Notes: generated by a model not told the origin, from the letters alone. A stretch of 64,000 bases of DNA from Saccharibacillus deserti (GCF_013618475.1 NZ_JABJVN010000001.1:496001-560000); one strand, 5' to 3'; counted from the first letter of the stretch, positions 27,040 through 37,707 are shown. Program-made: numbers and translations.

Positions 27040-27696
27040 ATGTGGAGCAAAAAAGAACCGGTCATCCTCTGGACGACCGCTTATGCGCCGCTGATTGTCC
27101 TAATGATCGGCGGATTTCTGTACCGGAACGGCCTCCTGCGGCAAGGGTTGAGCGAGGAAGAATGGTCGAAGCGGCTGGGCGGACAGATCTGGATGGCGGA
27201 GGCGCTGTTTCTGCTGGCGGTTCTTGGCGGTTCGCTGCTGCTCTACCGTCTGGTCATCGTCTGGCTGCTGGGCAAACCCGTCCAAAAAGTGCGTGCGAAC
27301 CGCGGCGGACGGAGGTATGCGATTCGCCGCTTCGAGAAGCTTCCGGCGGGCGACTATACCTTTTTCCTGATGACGCTGCTGCTGCCGAGACTGGCCCTCG
27401 ACTATTCGTCGATCACCCATTTCGCCGTATCGCTGCTGATGATTGTCTTCATTATTGCCGTATTCGTGAAGACCGATACGATCGCGACCTGTCCGCTGTT
27501 CTTCGTGTCGGGATTCCAGGTGTTCAAAGGAACGATCTCGGAACACAGTACGGAAGCGGAAAAAGAAGACAAAGAGCTGCGGCGGGAAGTGGTTCTGCTG
27601 GTGCGGGAGAAGGATCTGGATCTTGGGAAGAAGTACCGGGGGGAACGCTTGACGGGGAATTTGTATGTCGTGAGCCGGGAAGATACGGAGAAATGA
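27040..27696 (+). CDS. KwaA-like membrane protein, Kiwa defence candidate
   Basis: 218 residues: membrane helices at about 8-27, 48-73, 105-125 and 130-147, then a short soluble tail. The pattern FVKTDTIATCPLFFVSGF-QVF followed by a strand-rich end (LYVVSRED) resembles KwaA, the membrane partner of KwaB that senses phage at the envelope. GAAGGAG precedes the ATG. It is coupled to the KwaB-like gene. The call relies on topology, size and partner gene more than on residue identity. Confidence 0.55.
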   Translation: MWSKKEPVILWTTAYAPLIVLMIGGFLYRNGLLRQGLSEEEWSKRLGGQIWMAEALFLLAVLGGSLLLYRLVIVWLLGKPVQKVRANRGGRRYAIRRFEKLPAGDYTFFLMTLLLPRLALDYSSITHFAVSLLMIVFIIAVFVKTDTIATCPLFFVSGFQVFKGTISEHSTEAEKEDKELRREVVLLVREKDLDLGKKYRGERLTGNLYVVSREDTEK

Positions 27697-27843
27697 ATAT
27701 AAGAATTCAAACAGAAAATGGATCATACAGCTGTCTAGTAGCCTGGGCGGGAGACTTGAGTGAGAAGGCACAGCCACCGTACCTTGCATTTGGAGTTGGG
27801 ACTATTCGTGATCTTCTGAGTTTTTCCAAGTTCTACCTCATGT

Positions 27844-27987
27844 TTACTTGGATTCCGGCTTCTTGGCTTGCCATTTGAGTTCCGTTTCCAGCTGGGTGAT
27901 CTGTTCTTTTAGGGTGAGTTCGTGTGTGGAAGGACGTAGGGAAGCTTGCTCACTGGCATCGACAAGACCTGTGATTCCCTTGCTCTC
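27844..27987 (-). pseudogene. Possible transposase fragment in the 27.7-28.2 kb gap
   Basis: The reverse strand reads ESKGITGLVDASEQASLRPS, then THELTLKEQITQLETELKWQ and a TAA. The form resembles the C-terminal, coiled-coil end of an IS3-type OrfA, but it is only about 47 codons with no start. The rest of the 525-bp gap between the KwaA-like gene and array 1 holds nothing I recognise. Confidence 0.25.
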
Positions 27988-28221
27988 TTAAGCCGTCCGC
28001 CAATTAATAGAAGGCTGTTTGGCTCTAAAATCTCTATGTCAAAGCCATCTTATTGAAAAATATCATATGGGAGTCTATCTTGTTGGCGCGTTTGGATGAC
28101 CTTATCGTTAAGTGCTATTTCTATTGAGCTGCTTCAACAAACCTGACTGATTCAAATGTATCACTAGGCTTGTTTGAATCTATGCTCTTCTCAACGCAGC
28201 CGCCTGGGCGATTAATAAAAA

Positions 28222-29786
28222 ATATTAATCCACGCTCCCGCATGGGGAGCGACCGGAAGTCGTTTATGAAGGAAAAAAGCTCGGGCTTGTTTCAATCCAC
28301 GCTCCGGCATGGGGAGCGACGAGATTCTGCAATTGCAGGATCTACCGGAAGATGTTTCAATCCACGCTCCCGCATGGGGAGCGACTGTTACTCCCACCTC
28401 TACCCTTCTGAGATCGTCGAGTTTCAATCCACGCTCCCGCATGGGGAGCGACTAAACCAGTGATACGGTCCCGCCGGGTTGCAGTTGTTTCAATCCACGC
28501 TCCCGCATGGGGAGCGACCGAACGAGCGCGGCATCAGCGCAACCTCGTCGAAGTTTCAATCCACGCTCCCGCATGGGGAGCGACTTGTAATTGGGGTGGG
28601 GTCATCAGCCCGAATCATGGTTTCAATCCACGCTCCCGCATGGGGAGCGACAACGATCGACGATGTATTGGATCGCGTATGGGGCGTTTCAATCCACGCT
28701 CCCGCATGGGGAGCGACTGATACTGCGGATAACCCGGCGTCAAATCGAGTTCGTTTCAATCCACGCTCCCGCATGGGGAGCGACACTCCATTATGGTACT
28801 TGACTTGAATGTTGTACAAGTTTCAATCCACGCTCCCGCATGGGGAGCGACAACGAATCTGCTAAGCCCAATGTTTCAACAGATAGGTTTCAATCCACGC
28901 TCCCGCATGGGGAGCGACGGTCGAGCGCAACGCGTATTCGGGCGGCCGAAACGTTTCAATCCACGCTCCCGCATGGGGAGCGACACATAACCGAATAAAC
29001 ATTGGCCATGCCCTGTTCGTTTCAATCCACGCTCCCGCATGGGGAGCGACGTATTGGTGCCCGTTTGTACGCTGATTTGCGTTTGTTTCAATCCACGCTC
29101 CCGCATGGGGAGCGACGCGGTTATCTGCTGGTCGAGGCGCCCGATCTCCGCGTTTCAATCCACGCTCCCGCATGGGGAGCGACAGGAGTGTGAAGACCCA
29201 ATGACGGACGACAAAAAGTTTCAATCCACGCTCCCGCATGGGGAGCGACGCCCGCGACCAATGACCCCGGTCGGCCTGCGTTGGTTTCAATCCACGCTCC
29301 CGCATGGGGAGCGACCTTCTTCAATACTAAATACGCAATTATCCGTATACGTTTCAATCCACGCTCCCGCATGGGGAGCGACATGATGCTTTGATTGATA
29401 ATATTAAGTTTTGGCGATCAGGTTTCAATCCACGCTCCCGCATGGGGAGCGACCCGGGCATGGGCCGTTACATGTGCGGCGATTGCCGGGTTTCAATCCA
29501 CGCTCCCGCATGGGGAGCGACCTCAACATATCGTTCACGCTCCTACCGTCTCATTGTTTCAATCCACGCTCCCGCATGGGGAGCGACGCTAACGTAGCGA
29601 CACCATTAATGTTGCTTTGAAGTTTCAATCCACGCTCCCGCATGGGGAGCGACCCCAGGCTGCTTGGATATCTGGTAACCAAGCGATGTTTCAATCCACG
29701 CTCCCGCATGGGGAGCGACGTTAGCTTTTTTGTAATAAGCAGCAATGTTTTCGCGTTTCAATCCACGCTCCCGCATGGGGAGCGAC
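28222..29786 (-). CRISPR. CRISPR array 1, type I-C, 24 repeats and 23 spacers
   Basis: The 32-bp repeat reads GTTTCAATCCACGCTCCCGC then ATGGGGAGCGAC on the plus strand. In the transcribed (minus) sense it begins GTCGCTCCCC and ends in TGGATTGAAAC, the type I-C 11-nt handle, with a CGCTCCC/GGGAGCG stem. Spacers are 33-36 bp, except one of 39 (29383-29421). The two leftmost repeats are degenerate (28222: ATATTAATCC start; 28289: CCGG for CCCG), marking the trailer end, so the leader and newest spacers are on the right. The 24 repeats run from 28222-28253 to 29755-29786. Confidence 0.98.
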
Positions 29787-29958
29787 TGCGCCCACTTTTA
29801 AACCAAGCCCAGCAAGACTTCCAGAGCTTAAAAGTGCGAACCTCAAATTCAGCCTACATAAACCGATACAAAAACACAAGTAAAACGATCTCATCCCTTA
29901 TACCGCACGGGGTGCGAACCTCCCGGGGATTTTATGGGAGCTTCACGTTCGCACTTTT
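29787..29958 (-). promoter_or_regulatory. Leader of CRISPR array 1
   Basis: Homologous to the flank of array 2 and to the relic at 8233. Array-proximal elements are CCCACTT within 6 bp of the first repeat and CCAGCAAGACTT about 25-36 bp away. At 43 bp begins AAAAGTGCGAACCTC (29830). GTGCGAACCTC recurs at 29912, followed by a hairpin ending in GTTCGCACTTTT (29947-29958). Also present is CCGCACGGGGTGCGA (29903), identical to a core of the array-2 repeat. It should hold the promoter for the array, reading left; cas3 starts 141 bp further right on the other strand. Confidence 0.8.
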
Positions 29959-30099
29959 CGGCTGACGTATAAACGCGTACCCTTTTACCTCCAGAAAGTG
30001 AGAAATATTAAGTAGCAGATGAGAATATTTAGTTAGTGATCTTTATATTGGGATGCGTGTATAGTTGGAGAAAGACGTTCTCGACAAGGGGGGCCAAGC

Positions 30100-32529
30100 A
30101 TGAAATACATCGCACATATTCGCCAATCGGACAAAGAGGAACAGCTTCTCGCGAATCATTTGATTCGTGTCCGGGATTCGGCCGAACAGATAGGAAGCCG
30201 GATCGGAGCCGCGCATATCGCCGGTTTGGCCGGTCTTCTGCACGATCTGGGAAAATATGCCGAAGCTTTTCAGACTTATATTCGAGAGGCTGTCTATTCG
30301 CCTGATCTTGCACCCAAAAGAGGCAGCGTAGACCATTCGACGGCAGGCGGCAAATGGCTGTTCGACCGATTTCATGATTCTGCTCAGCCTGGTCGGTTGA
30401 TTTTGAAGCTTTTGTCGGAAGTAGTCGGCAACGCGGTCATTTCCCATCATGCTTATTTGCACGATTTTATCGGTCCGAATTTGGAGTCGAAATATTTGCA
30501 GCGTGTAAAGGAGAAAGAAATACCCGAATACGACCGGATGCCGGAGCTTTTTTTTGCCGAAGTCATGAGCGAAGTCGAATTTGATCACTATGTGAATCGC
30601 GCTGCCGAAGAGCTGGGAAGTTATATGAAAACGGGCAAAGGGAGCGTGGATCATAAAGCGATGCTGCTCAGCAAATTCATCTTCAGTGCGCTGATCGACG
30701 CGGATCGGACGGACGCCCGGTTGTTTGAAGAAAATCGGGAAGGGGAACAGGAGTCGGCTGAGCGAAAAGAATTGTTCGGGCTCTACCATCGGCGGCTGCT
30801 GAGCCGGATCGATTTCTTTCGTGCCGCTTCGGACGTCGTCTCGCCGATCAATGCGCTGCGGCAGCGGATGTCCGAGCAGTGCGAAGCTTTTGCTGCTCGC
30901 CCCTCGGGAATTTATACGCTGTCGATTCCGACCGGCGGAGGCAAAACGTTGGCCAGTCTGCGTTATGCACTAAAGCATGCCGAACAATTTGACAAAAAGC
31001 GTATCGTTTACGTCGTTCCGTACACCACGATCATCGAGCAGAACGCGGCGGAAGTCCGGACGATTTTACAAGACGATGCCAACATTCTGGAGCATCACTC
31101 AAATGTTGCGGAACAAGAAAAGGAAGCCGAGGACGAATATGACGAAGCGGGACATTCCATACGGCAAAAGTTGCGGTTGGCCAAAGACAACTGGGATTCC
31201 CCGATCGTGTTCACGACGATGGTGCAGTTTCTGAATGCTTTTTATGCGGGAGGCACACGCAGCATTCGCCGTCTGCATAATCTTGGGGAAGCCGTGATCG
31301 TTTTCGACGAGGTGCAAAAAGTGCCGGTATCCTGCGTTTCTTTGTTTAACCAAGCCGTAAATTTCCTGAAACAGCGTGGAAACTCCAGCATTTTGTTGTG
31401 TACGGCTACGCAGCCGGAGCTGGGATTTGTCCGCAATCGGCTGGAAGTCGAACCGGATGCCGAGATCGTGCCCGACCTGAACGAAGTAGCGCGAGCTTTT
31501 CGCCGCGTGAATATGGTGGATCGGACAAAAGAAGGATCTATGGGAACCGAGGCGCTTGCGCAGTTTACGCTTGAAGCCGCGGAAGAAGCCAAGAGCGTGC
31601 TGGTTATTTTAAACACCCGATCCGTCGTCAAAAAGCTGTACCGCAGGCTGCGTGAAATCGGGCCAGAAGAAGAAGTCTATCACCTCAGCACGAATATGTG
31701 TCCCGCACATCGCAAAGACATTCTGGCTGCCGTAAAAAATCGTCTCAAGCAGCGGCTTCCGGTGATTTGCGTAAGTACGGCGCTTATTGAGGCGGGCGTC
31801 GATATCAGCTTCCGCTGCGTGATCCGTTCGCTTGCCGGTCTGGACTCGATCGCGCAGGCGGCGGGCCGCTGCAATCGGCACGGCGAAGAAGCGGAGCGCC
31901 CGGTCTATATGATTGAACATGCCGAAGAAAACCTGAATTATCTTCGGGAAGTACGCGCAGGCCGAACGATTATCGGAAAAATGCTGCGCGATCTGCGGAC
32001 CGATCCGTCTCTATATGGAGGAGATCTGCTGTCGGCGGCTGCGATGGAACGATATTTCAGGGAATTTTATACGGAGTTTCAAGCTGATCTGAACTATCCC
32101 GTGTTAAAGTTGGATCGAAATATGACCGATCTGCTGTCGGCGGGGCCAAAAGGGAAGAGTTACTTGATGGCGTACCGGAGTAAACATGGAGCGGCAGCCA
32201 AGTACCCTTTGATGCTTGCAGACAGTTACGGAACGGCTGCCGAACATTTCGAAGCGATCCACGGAACAACGACTTCCGTGATTGTGCCTTACAGGGAAGG
32301 GAAGCAGCTCATTCAGCGGTTAACATCCGAGGACTCGAGCGTTCCTACCATTGCCGAACTGACGCGGCTGCTGCGCGAAGCACAGGCGTATACGATAAAC
32401 ATTCGAGAGTATGAAAAAGAGAATTTGAAAAATCGGGGATGGTTGATTCCGGGTTTGGAAAACCGTGTGCTGGTGCTGGCAGAGGCAGGGTATCGGGAAG
32501 AGTACGGGCTTGAGCTTGGACAAAGTTGA
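30100..32529 (+). CDS. cas3: CRISPR-associated helicase-nuclease Cas3 (type I-C)
   Basis: 809 residues. N-terminal HD nuclease with His20, GLLHDLGKY (His48-Asp49), VDHSTAGG and ISHHAYLHD. SF2 helicase with Walker A SIPTGGGKTLAS (Lys282), DEVQ box VIVFDEVQ (Asp403-Glu404), CTATQPE and motif VI QAAGRCNRHGE. It is recruited to Cascade-bound target DNA, which it unwinds and degrades. All key residues are intact, so interference looks functional. GGGGGG lies before the ATG. It is followed by a 77-residue ORF and a terminator rather than running straight into cas5c. Confidence 0.97.
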   Translation: MKYIAHIRQSDKEEQLLANHLIRVRDSAEQIGSRIGAAHIAGLAGLLHDLGKYAEAFQTYIREAVYSPDLAPKRGSVDHSTAGGKWLFDRFHDSAQPGRLILKLLSEVVGNAVISHHAYLHDFIGPNLESKYLQRVKEKEIPEYDRMPELFFAEVMSEVEFDHYVNRAAEELGSYMKTGKGSVDHKAMLLSKFIFSALIDADRTDARLFEENREGEQESAERKELFGLYHRRLLSRIDFFRAASDVVSPINALRQRMSEQCEAFAARPSGIYTLSIPTGGGKTLASLRYALKHAEQFDKKRIVYVVPYTTIIEQNAAEVRTILQDDANILEHHSNVAEQEKEAEDEYDEAGHSIRQKLRLAKDNWDSPIVFTTMVQFLNAFYAGGTRSIRRLHNLGEAVIVFDEVQKVPVSCVSLFNQAVNFLKQRGNSSILLCTATQPELGFVRNRLEVEPDAEIVPDLNEVARAFRRVNMVDRTKEGSMGTEALAQFTLEAAEEAKSVLVILNTRSVVKKLYRRLREIGPEEEVYHLSTNMCPAHRKDILAAVKNRLKQRLPVICVSTALIEAGVDISFRCVIRSLAGLDSIAQAAGRCNRHGEEAERPVYMIEHAEENLNYLREVRAGRTIIGKMLRDLRTDPSLYGGDLLSAAAMERYFREFYTEFQADLNYPVLKLDRNMTDLLSAGPKGKSYLMAYRSKHGAAAKYPLMLADSYGTAAEHFEAIHGTTTSVIVPYREGKQLIQRLTSEDSSVPTIAELTRLLREAQAYTINIREYEKENLKNRGWLIPGLENRVLVLAEAGYREEYGLELGQS

Positions 32530-32548
32530 ATGTAAAGGAGATGATTGA

Positions 32549-32782
32549 ATGCCGAGAATTAGAAGGCTTCCTGAACTCAATAGGCATGAAATTTCCAAAA
32601 TCCCTACAGAGCTTCTTATCGTACCTACGCCTGAGAGCGAAAAAGAAGCAGCTCGTAAGGAAGTTTCCGATTACCTCCAGCAAAAACAAGAACAAATGAG
32701 ACCCACAGCGGTTGCGGAAATGAAGCGGGAATCCGCAGCATTTTATGAACAAATCACAGGTCAGAAAGTCCGTTCAAATTGA
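32549..32782 (+). CDS. Small charged protein between cas3 and cas5c, unknown
   Basis: 77 residues starting MPRIRRLPELNRHEISK, highly charged with a helical middle (KEAARKEVSDYLQQKQEQM). The ribosome site TAAAGGAGATG is strong and the gene begins 19 bp after cas3, so it is expressed with it. No known Cas protein occupies this slot in type I-C loci. It could be a regulator, an anti-CRISPR-like or accessory factor, or an unrelated insertion. No recognised domain. Confidence 0.6.
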   Translation: MPRIRRLPELNRHEISKIPTELLIVPTPESEKEAARKEVSDYLQQKQEQMRPTAVAEMKRESAAFYEQITGQKVRSN

Positions 32783-32795
32783 ACGGGCTTTTTTT
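32765..32795 (+). terminator. Terminator between cas3 unit and Cascade genes
   Basis: AGTCCGTTCAA pairs with TTGAACGGGCT (one G-T pair), followed by TTTTTT. It overlaps the end of the 77-residue ORF. Confidence 0.8.
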
Positions 32796-32861
32796 GTGCC
32801 ATGAATGAAGCATGATTAAAAATCTGCCTTTATATGAATGAGGTAGGTTCCTGTATCCATA

Positions 32862-32890
32862 TTGACTAAGCAAGTTAGCTAGTTTAAACT
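32862..32890 (+). promoter_or_regulatory. Probable sigma-A promoter of the cas5c-cas8c-cas7c operon
   Basis: TTGACT and TAAACT are separated by exactly 17 bp, 61 bp before the cas5c start. It lies after a terminator, which implies separate transcription of the Cascade genes. Confidence 0.65.
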
Positions 32891-32950
32891 TCTGGTAGAT
32901 TCTCCTAACCCACACATTTCCTAATTAAACGAAAGGAGGAATCCTTCGCT

Positions 32951-33670
32951 ATGCGCAACAGCATCGAATTTAAAGTTTACGGAAAGTATGCACTGTTCAC
33001 CGACCCATTGACGAAGATCGGCGGAGAGAAACTGACGTACAATGTGCCTACCTATCAAGCGCTCAAAGGCATATGCGAAAGTATATACTGGAAGCCCACC
33101 ATCATGTACTACATCGACGAAGTCCGCATCATGAACCCGATCCGCATGGAGTCCAAAGGCATCCGCCCCATGGAATACGGAGGAGGCAATACGCTGGCCA
33201 ACTACACCTATCTGAAAGATCCCTGCTACCATGTGCGCGCTCATTTTGTGTTCAACATGAATCGTCCGGAACTTGAGCACGACCGCAACGAGCACAAGCA
33301 CCACAATATTTTGAAACGTTCCGTCAACGCGGGCGGCCGCCGGGATATTTTTCTGGGTGCGCGAGAATGCCAGGCCTATGTCGAATCTTGCGACTTTAAT
33401 GAAGGAACGGGGTTTTACGACACAATCTCCGAGATTCCGCTCGGCACTATGGTTCACGGCCTCAACTACCCCGACGAGACCAACCGAAACCGACTGGAGG
33501 TTCGTCTCTGGCAGCCGGTCATGGAGAACGGGATCATTCGATTTATTCCTCCCGAAGCGTGCACGCAAGTTCGCGATATCGCCGAGATGACGCCCAAGTC
33601 TTTTTCCGGGGAACGATTGGAGACGGCGGATGAACTGCTGGCGCAGATGGAAGCGGAGGGACGGTTATGA
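32951..33670 (+). CDS. cas5c: Cas5c (Cas5d), crRNA-processing endonuclease of type I-C
   Basis: 239 residues. In type I-C this protein cuts pre-crRNA at the base of the repeat stem and caps the crRNA 5' handle. The catalytic triad known from the Bacillus halodurans protein (Tyr46, Lys116, His117) is present at the same numbers: ESIYWKP (Tyr46) and NEHKHHN (Lys116, His117). GAAAGGAGG lies upstream. It overlaps cas8c by ATGA. As the only Cas5c here it must process both repeat types. Confidence 0.97.
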   Translation: MRNSIEFKVYGKYALFTDPLTKIGGEKLTYNVPTYQALKGICESIYWKPTIMYYIDEVRIMNPIRMESKGIRPMEYGGGNTLANYTYLKDPCYHVRAHFVFNMNRPELEHDRNEHKHHNILKRSVNAGGRRDIFLGARECQAYVESCDFNEGTGFYDTISEIPLGTMVHGLNYPDETNRNRLEVRLWQPVMENGIIRFIPPEACTQVRDIAEMTPKSFSGERLETADELLAQMEAEGRL

Positions 33671-35622
33671 GCCTGCTGCTGAATTTGTATAAGACCTACG
33701 AATCGAATCTAGGCCAGGTCGGCCGGATTGAAAAAAAGTATAACGGACGCGAGTATACGCTGCTGCCGATCGCGCATACGACGCAGAACGCCCATATCGA
33801 AGTGACGTTGACGATGGACGGAACTTTTCACGGCGCAGTTGTCGTAGAGAAGGAAGACGCGGATACGCTAATTCCTTGCACAGAAGAATCGTCCAGCCGC
33901 GCCGGTTCCAAAATAGCGCCGTATCCGCTGCACGACAAATTGAGCTACGTAGCGGGAGATTTTGTCGCTTACGGCGGTCAGATTAAGAAAGAAGAGCCTT
34001 TTGCCGCTTATATCCAGCAGCTTGGCGATTGGGCGAACTCGCCGGATGCCACCGAAAAAGTCAAAAGTATCTACCGTTATTTGAGTCAGCGGCGGCTGAT
34101 CGAGGATCTGGTGAACGAGAAAGTTCTTTTTCTGGATGAAGAAGATAAGCTGATCGGCAAATGGGACAAAAAGTACGAAGCGCTGCACGGCGAGAAGCCG
34201 AAAATCTTCTCGGTACTGGCCGGTGAGCAGGAGAGCGCGCTGGTGCGTTTTACCATCCATTCGCCGCATGAAATTTTGGATAAAGTATGGCGCGACGCGG
34301 AGATGTACGACTCGTTTATTCGGCATTACAGCCGGCAGTTGGGCGGGGAGGATTACTGCTACGTTACCGGAGACAAACTTCCGGCTACGGAACGTCACGC
34401 GAATAAAATTCGCAATTCCGGCGATAAAGCGAAGCTGATCTCCTCCAACGATACGAGCGGTTTTACGTTTCGCGGCAGATTCACGCAGAGCGGCGACGCG
34501 GCTGCGATCGGCTACGATGTCTCTCAGAAAGCGCATAACGCGCTAAAATGGCTGATCAACCGCCAGGGCAAGATTATCGACAATCGGGTGTTTCTCGTCT
34601 GGAGCTACCAGGATCTGATCGCCCCCGATCCGATGGACGACAGGTTGGCGTTGGAACAATTTTTGAACCCCGATCAAGATCAAAGCCAAAAGCCAGAAGA
34701 GACCGAGACTCCGGTGTATACGAGCCAGGAGCTGGCTAAGGAATTCAATAAAATGCTTGGCGGTTATCGCGGTGACCTGAACTGGGCGGACGATCAAATC
34801 AGTATCCTTATTCTCGACTCCGCGACGACCGGCCGTATGGCTGTTTTGTATTATCGCAGTATGAACAAGGAACTCTACTTTGAGCGCCTGCTTGAATGGC
34901 AAAAAAGCTCCGCCTGGCTGCACCGTTACCGCAAAAATAACGAAGGTAATCCGGTCGTGTTCTACGGGGCGCCAGCGCCTCGGGATATCGCGTTGGCCGC
35001 TTACGGTTCCAAAGCCGGCGACAAAGTCATCAAAGGATTAATGGAACGAATGCTGCCCTGCATCGTTGACGGCGGCAAAGTTCCGATGGACATTGTGCGC
35101 AGCGTGACGAATCGCGCTTCCAACCCGGTCTCGATGGATCGCTGGGAGTGGGAGAAGACACTGAGCATCGCCTGCTCACTCATTAATCAAAGGGAGGGCT
35201 ACCCGTTGAGCCTGGACAAAGAGAATCAAGATCGCAGTTATCTGTTTGGCCGTTTGCTCGCGCTTGCCGATGTGCTGGAACGCAGCGCGCTTGGCAGAGA
35301 AGAGAAAAGATCGACGAACGCCATTCGTTACATGAACGCTTTTGCCCGGCATCCGGAGCGGACCTGGCAGACTATTCAAGCCGCGATTCAACCTCACCAA
35401 GCCCGGCTTGGCCGAGATGCCACCTATTATTCCATGCAAATCGACGAAGTCGCTTCGCGTATTCCAATCGACGAGTTCAACAACAAGCCGCTTACGGGAA
35501 AATATCTGCTTGGTTTTTACAGCCAGCGGCATGAATTGTATCAAAAGAAAGGTAAGAACGAAGATCAATCGACCACAGATTCCGATCAAAATCCTACAGC
35601 CGAAGGGGAAAATAATAAATGA
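33667..35622 (+). CDS. cas8c: Cas8c (Csd1), large subunit of type I-C Cascade
   Basis: 651 residues, typical of the family (about 560-650). Cas8c recognises the PAM and stabilises the R-loop. Recognisable segments are [14 protein letters not shown] at the N-terminus, [29 protein letters not shown] and the C-terminal helical part, which is also made separately as Cas11c. The ATG overlaps the cas5c stop, and its own stop overlaps the cas7c start (AAATGACG), so the three genes are translationally coupled. Confidence 0.96.
   Translation: MSLLLNLYKTYESNLGQVGRIEKKYNGREYTLLPIAHTTQNAHIEVTLTMDGTFHGAVVVEKEDADTLIPCTEESSSRAGSKIAPYPLHDKLSYVAGDFVAYGGQIKKEEPFAAYIQQLGDWANSPDATEKVKSIYRYLSQRRLIEDLVNEKVLFLDEEDKLIGKWDKKYEALHGEKPKIFSVLAGEQESALVRFTIHSPHEILDKVWRDAEMYDSFIRHYSRQLGGEDYCYVTGDKLPATERHANKIRNSGDKAKLISSNDTSGFTFRGRFTQSGDAAAIGYDVSQKAHNALKWLINRQGKIIDNRVFLVWSYQDLIAPDPMDDRLALEQFLNPDQDQSQKPEETETPVYTSQELAKEFNKMLGGYRGDLNWADDQISILILDSATTGRMAVLYYRSMNKELYFERLLEWQKSSAWLHRYRKNNEGNPVVFYGAPAPRDIALAAYGSKAGDKVIKGLMERMLPCIVDGGKVPMDIVRSVTNRASNPVSMDRWEWEKTLSIACSLINQREGYPLSLDKENQDRSYLFGRLLALADVLERSALGREEKRSTNAIRYMNAFARHPERTWQTIQAAIQPHQARLGRDATYYSMQIDEVASRIPIDEFNNKPLTGKYLLGFYSQRHELYQKKGKNEDQSTTDSDQNPTAEGENNK
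35206..35622 (+). CDS. cas11c: Cas11c small subunit from an internal start in cas8c
   Basis: In characterised type I-C systems the Cascade small subunit is translated from within cas8c. Here AGGGAGGG (35191-35198) lies 7 bases before an in-frame TTG at 35206, giving 138 residues beginning (M)[20 protein letters not shown], the point where this helical domain starts in the family. A ribosome site this strong inside a coding region is unusual and strongly supports internal initiation. TTG rather than ATG as start is inferred. Confidence 0.75.
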   Translation: MSLDKENQDRSYLFGRLLALADVLERSALGREEKRSTNAIRYMNAFARHPERTWQTIQAAIQPHQARLGRDATYYSMQIDEVASRIPIDEFNNKPLTGKYLLGFYSQRHELYQKKGKNEDQSTTDSDQNPTAEGENNK

Positions 35623-36482
35623 CGACGCTGGATCATAAAATCGACTTTGCCGTAGTACTTTCCGTGACCAAAGCCAACCCTAACGGAGATCCGCTGAACG
35701 GCAACCGTCCGCGCCAAAATTACGACGGCTTCGGAGAAATGTCCGACGTTTCGCTGAAACGCAAAATCCGCAACCGGCTGCAGGATCTCGGCGAATCCGT
35801 ATTCGTCCAATCCAACGATCGCAAAAACGATGCTTTCGGAAGCTTGAGAGAACGGGCCGACGGCAATGCCGAATTGAACAAACTGATGAAAACGAAAGGC
35901 AGTTCGGGCGACGATTTTGCAGCCGCCGCCTGTCGGGAATGGATCGACGTACGCAGCTTCGGACAGGTATTCGCGTTCAAGGCGAGTACCAAAGGCGAAG
36001 GCGTATCGGTCGGAGTCCGAGGACCTGTTTCTCTCCATCCGGCCACCAGCGTCAGCCCGATCGACATTACGAGTACCCAGATTACGAAAAGCGTCAATTC
36101 CGAACCGGGCAGCGACCGGGGATCGGATACAATGGGCATGAAGCACCGGGTCGACTTCGGCGTGTACGTCTTTTGCGGCAGTATCAACACGCAGCTGGCT
36201 GAGAAAACAGGCTTTACGCTAGAGGATGCGGAGAAGATCAAGGAAGCTCTGCGTACGCTGTTCGCCAACGATGTCTCTTCTGCCAGACCGGACGGCAGCA
36301 TGGAAGTGCACAACGTATACTGGTGGGAACACAGCTCCAAGCTCGGCCAGTATTCGTCTGCGAAGGTACATCGGCTGCTCCAGGTAACCACGCAGATGGA
36401 TGAGCCGAGAGCTTTTGAAGATTACAAAGTAGAGTTGGGCGAATTGAACGGGTTGAAGGTTGAGGTATTGGACGGGCTGTAA
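35619..36482 (+). CDS. cas7c: Cas7c (Csd2), crRNA backbone subunit
   Basis: 287 residues with the Cas7 N-terminal strand and loop (FAVVLSVTKANPNGDPLNGN) and the glycine-rich VGVRGPVSLHPATSVSPIDI-TSTQITKS region. Multiple copies polymerise along the crRNA. It overlaps cas8c by 4 bp. In standard type I-C loci cas4, cas1 and cas2 follow; here the stop is followed by two terminators and array 2. Confidence 0.97.
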   Translation: MTTLDHKIDFAVVLSVTKANPNGDPLNGNRPRQNYDGFGEMSDVSLKRKIRNRLQDLGESVFVQSNDRKNDAFGSLRERADGNAELNKLMKTKGSSGDDFAAAACREWIDVRSFGQVFAFKASTKGEGVSVGVRGPVSLHPATSVSPIDITSTQITKSVNSEPGSDRGSDTMGMKHRVDFGVYVFCGSINTQLAEKTGFTLEDAEKIKEALRTLFANDVSSARPDGSMEVHNVYWWEHSSKLGQYSSAKVHRLLQVTTQMDEPRAFEDYKVELGELNGLKVEVLDGL

Positions 36483-36541
36483 GCTAGGGAAGTTCTGCTA
36501 TCTTGTAAGAGCCTAAAAAGAATAATGGGTTAGTCGAGGTT

Positions 36542-36572
36542 AGGCTGTCGGAAAAATATCGACAGCCTTTTT
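36542..36572 (+). terminator. Terminator of the Cascade operon
   Basis: AGGCTGTCG pairs with CGACAGCCT followed by TTTTTG, 60 bp after the cas7c stop. Confidence 0.85.
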
Positions 36573-36611
36573 GTCTGGTCTTCCGAAAGTATGAATCGAA
36601 GTATACATAAA

Positions 36612-36647
36612 GAAAGCCAGATACTCCTTATGGAGTATCTGGCTTTC
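36612..36647. terminator. Perfect 16-bp hairpin separating cas7c and array 2
   Basis: GAAAGCCAGATACTCC and its exact complement flank the loop TTAT. It lies 33 bp from the trailer repeat of array 2 and is followed by T-rich sequence on the minus strand, so it probably ends the pre-crRNA transcript that converges on the cas operon. Confidence 0.75.
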
Positions 36648-36679
36648 TTGTGCTGAACAGTGGCGTCCAGAACGGCACT

Positions 36680-37707
<1,028 letters not shown>

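Noticed and set aside
27693-27878. 61-codon frame overlapping the stop of the KwaA-like gene (ATGA)
   Set aside because: No ribosome site, atypical composition and no recognisable domain. More likely chance.
28200-29770. Many short ORFs on both strands across array 1, with repeated RSRMGSD, FQSTLPHGER and HAGAWIE peptides
   Set aside because: They are translations of the CRISPR repeat in its different frames, not proteins. The same applies to those across array 2.
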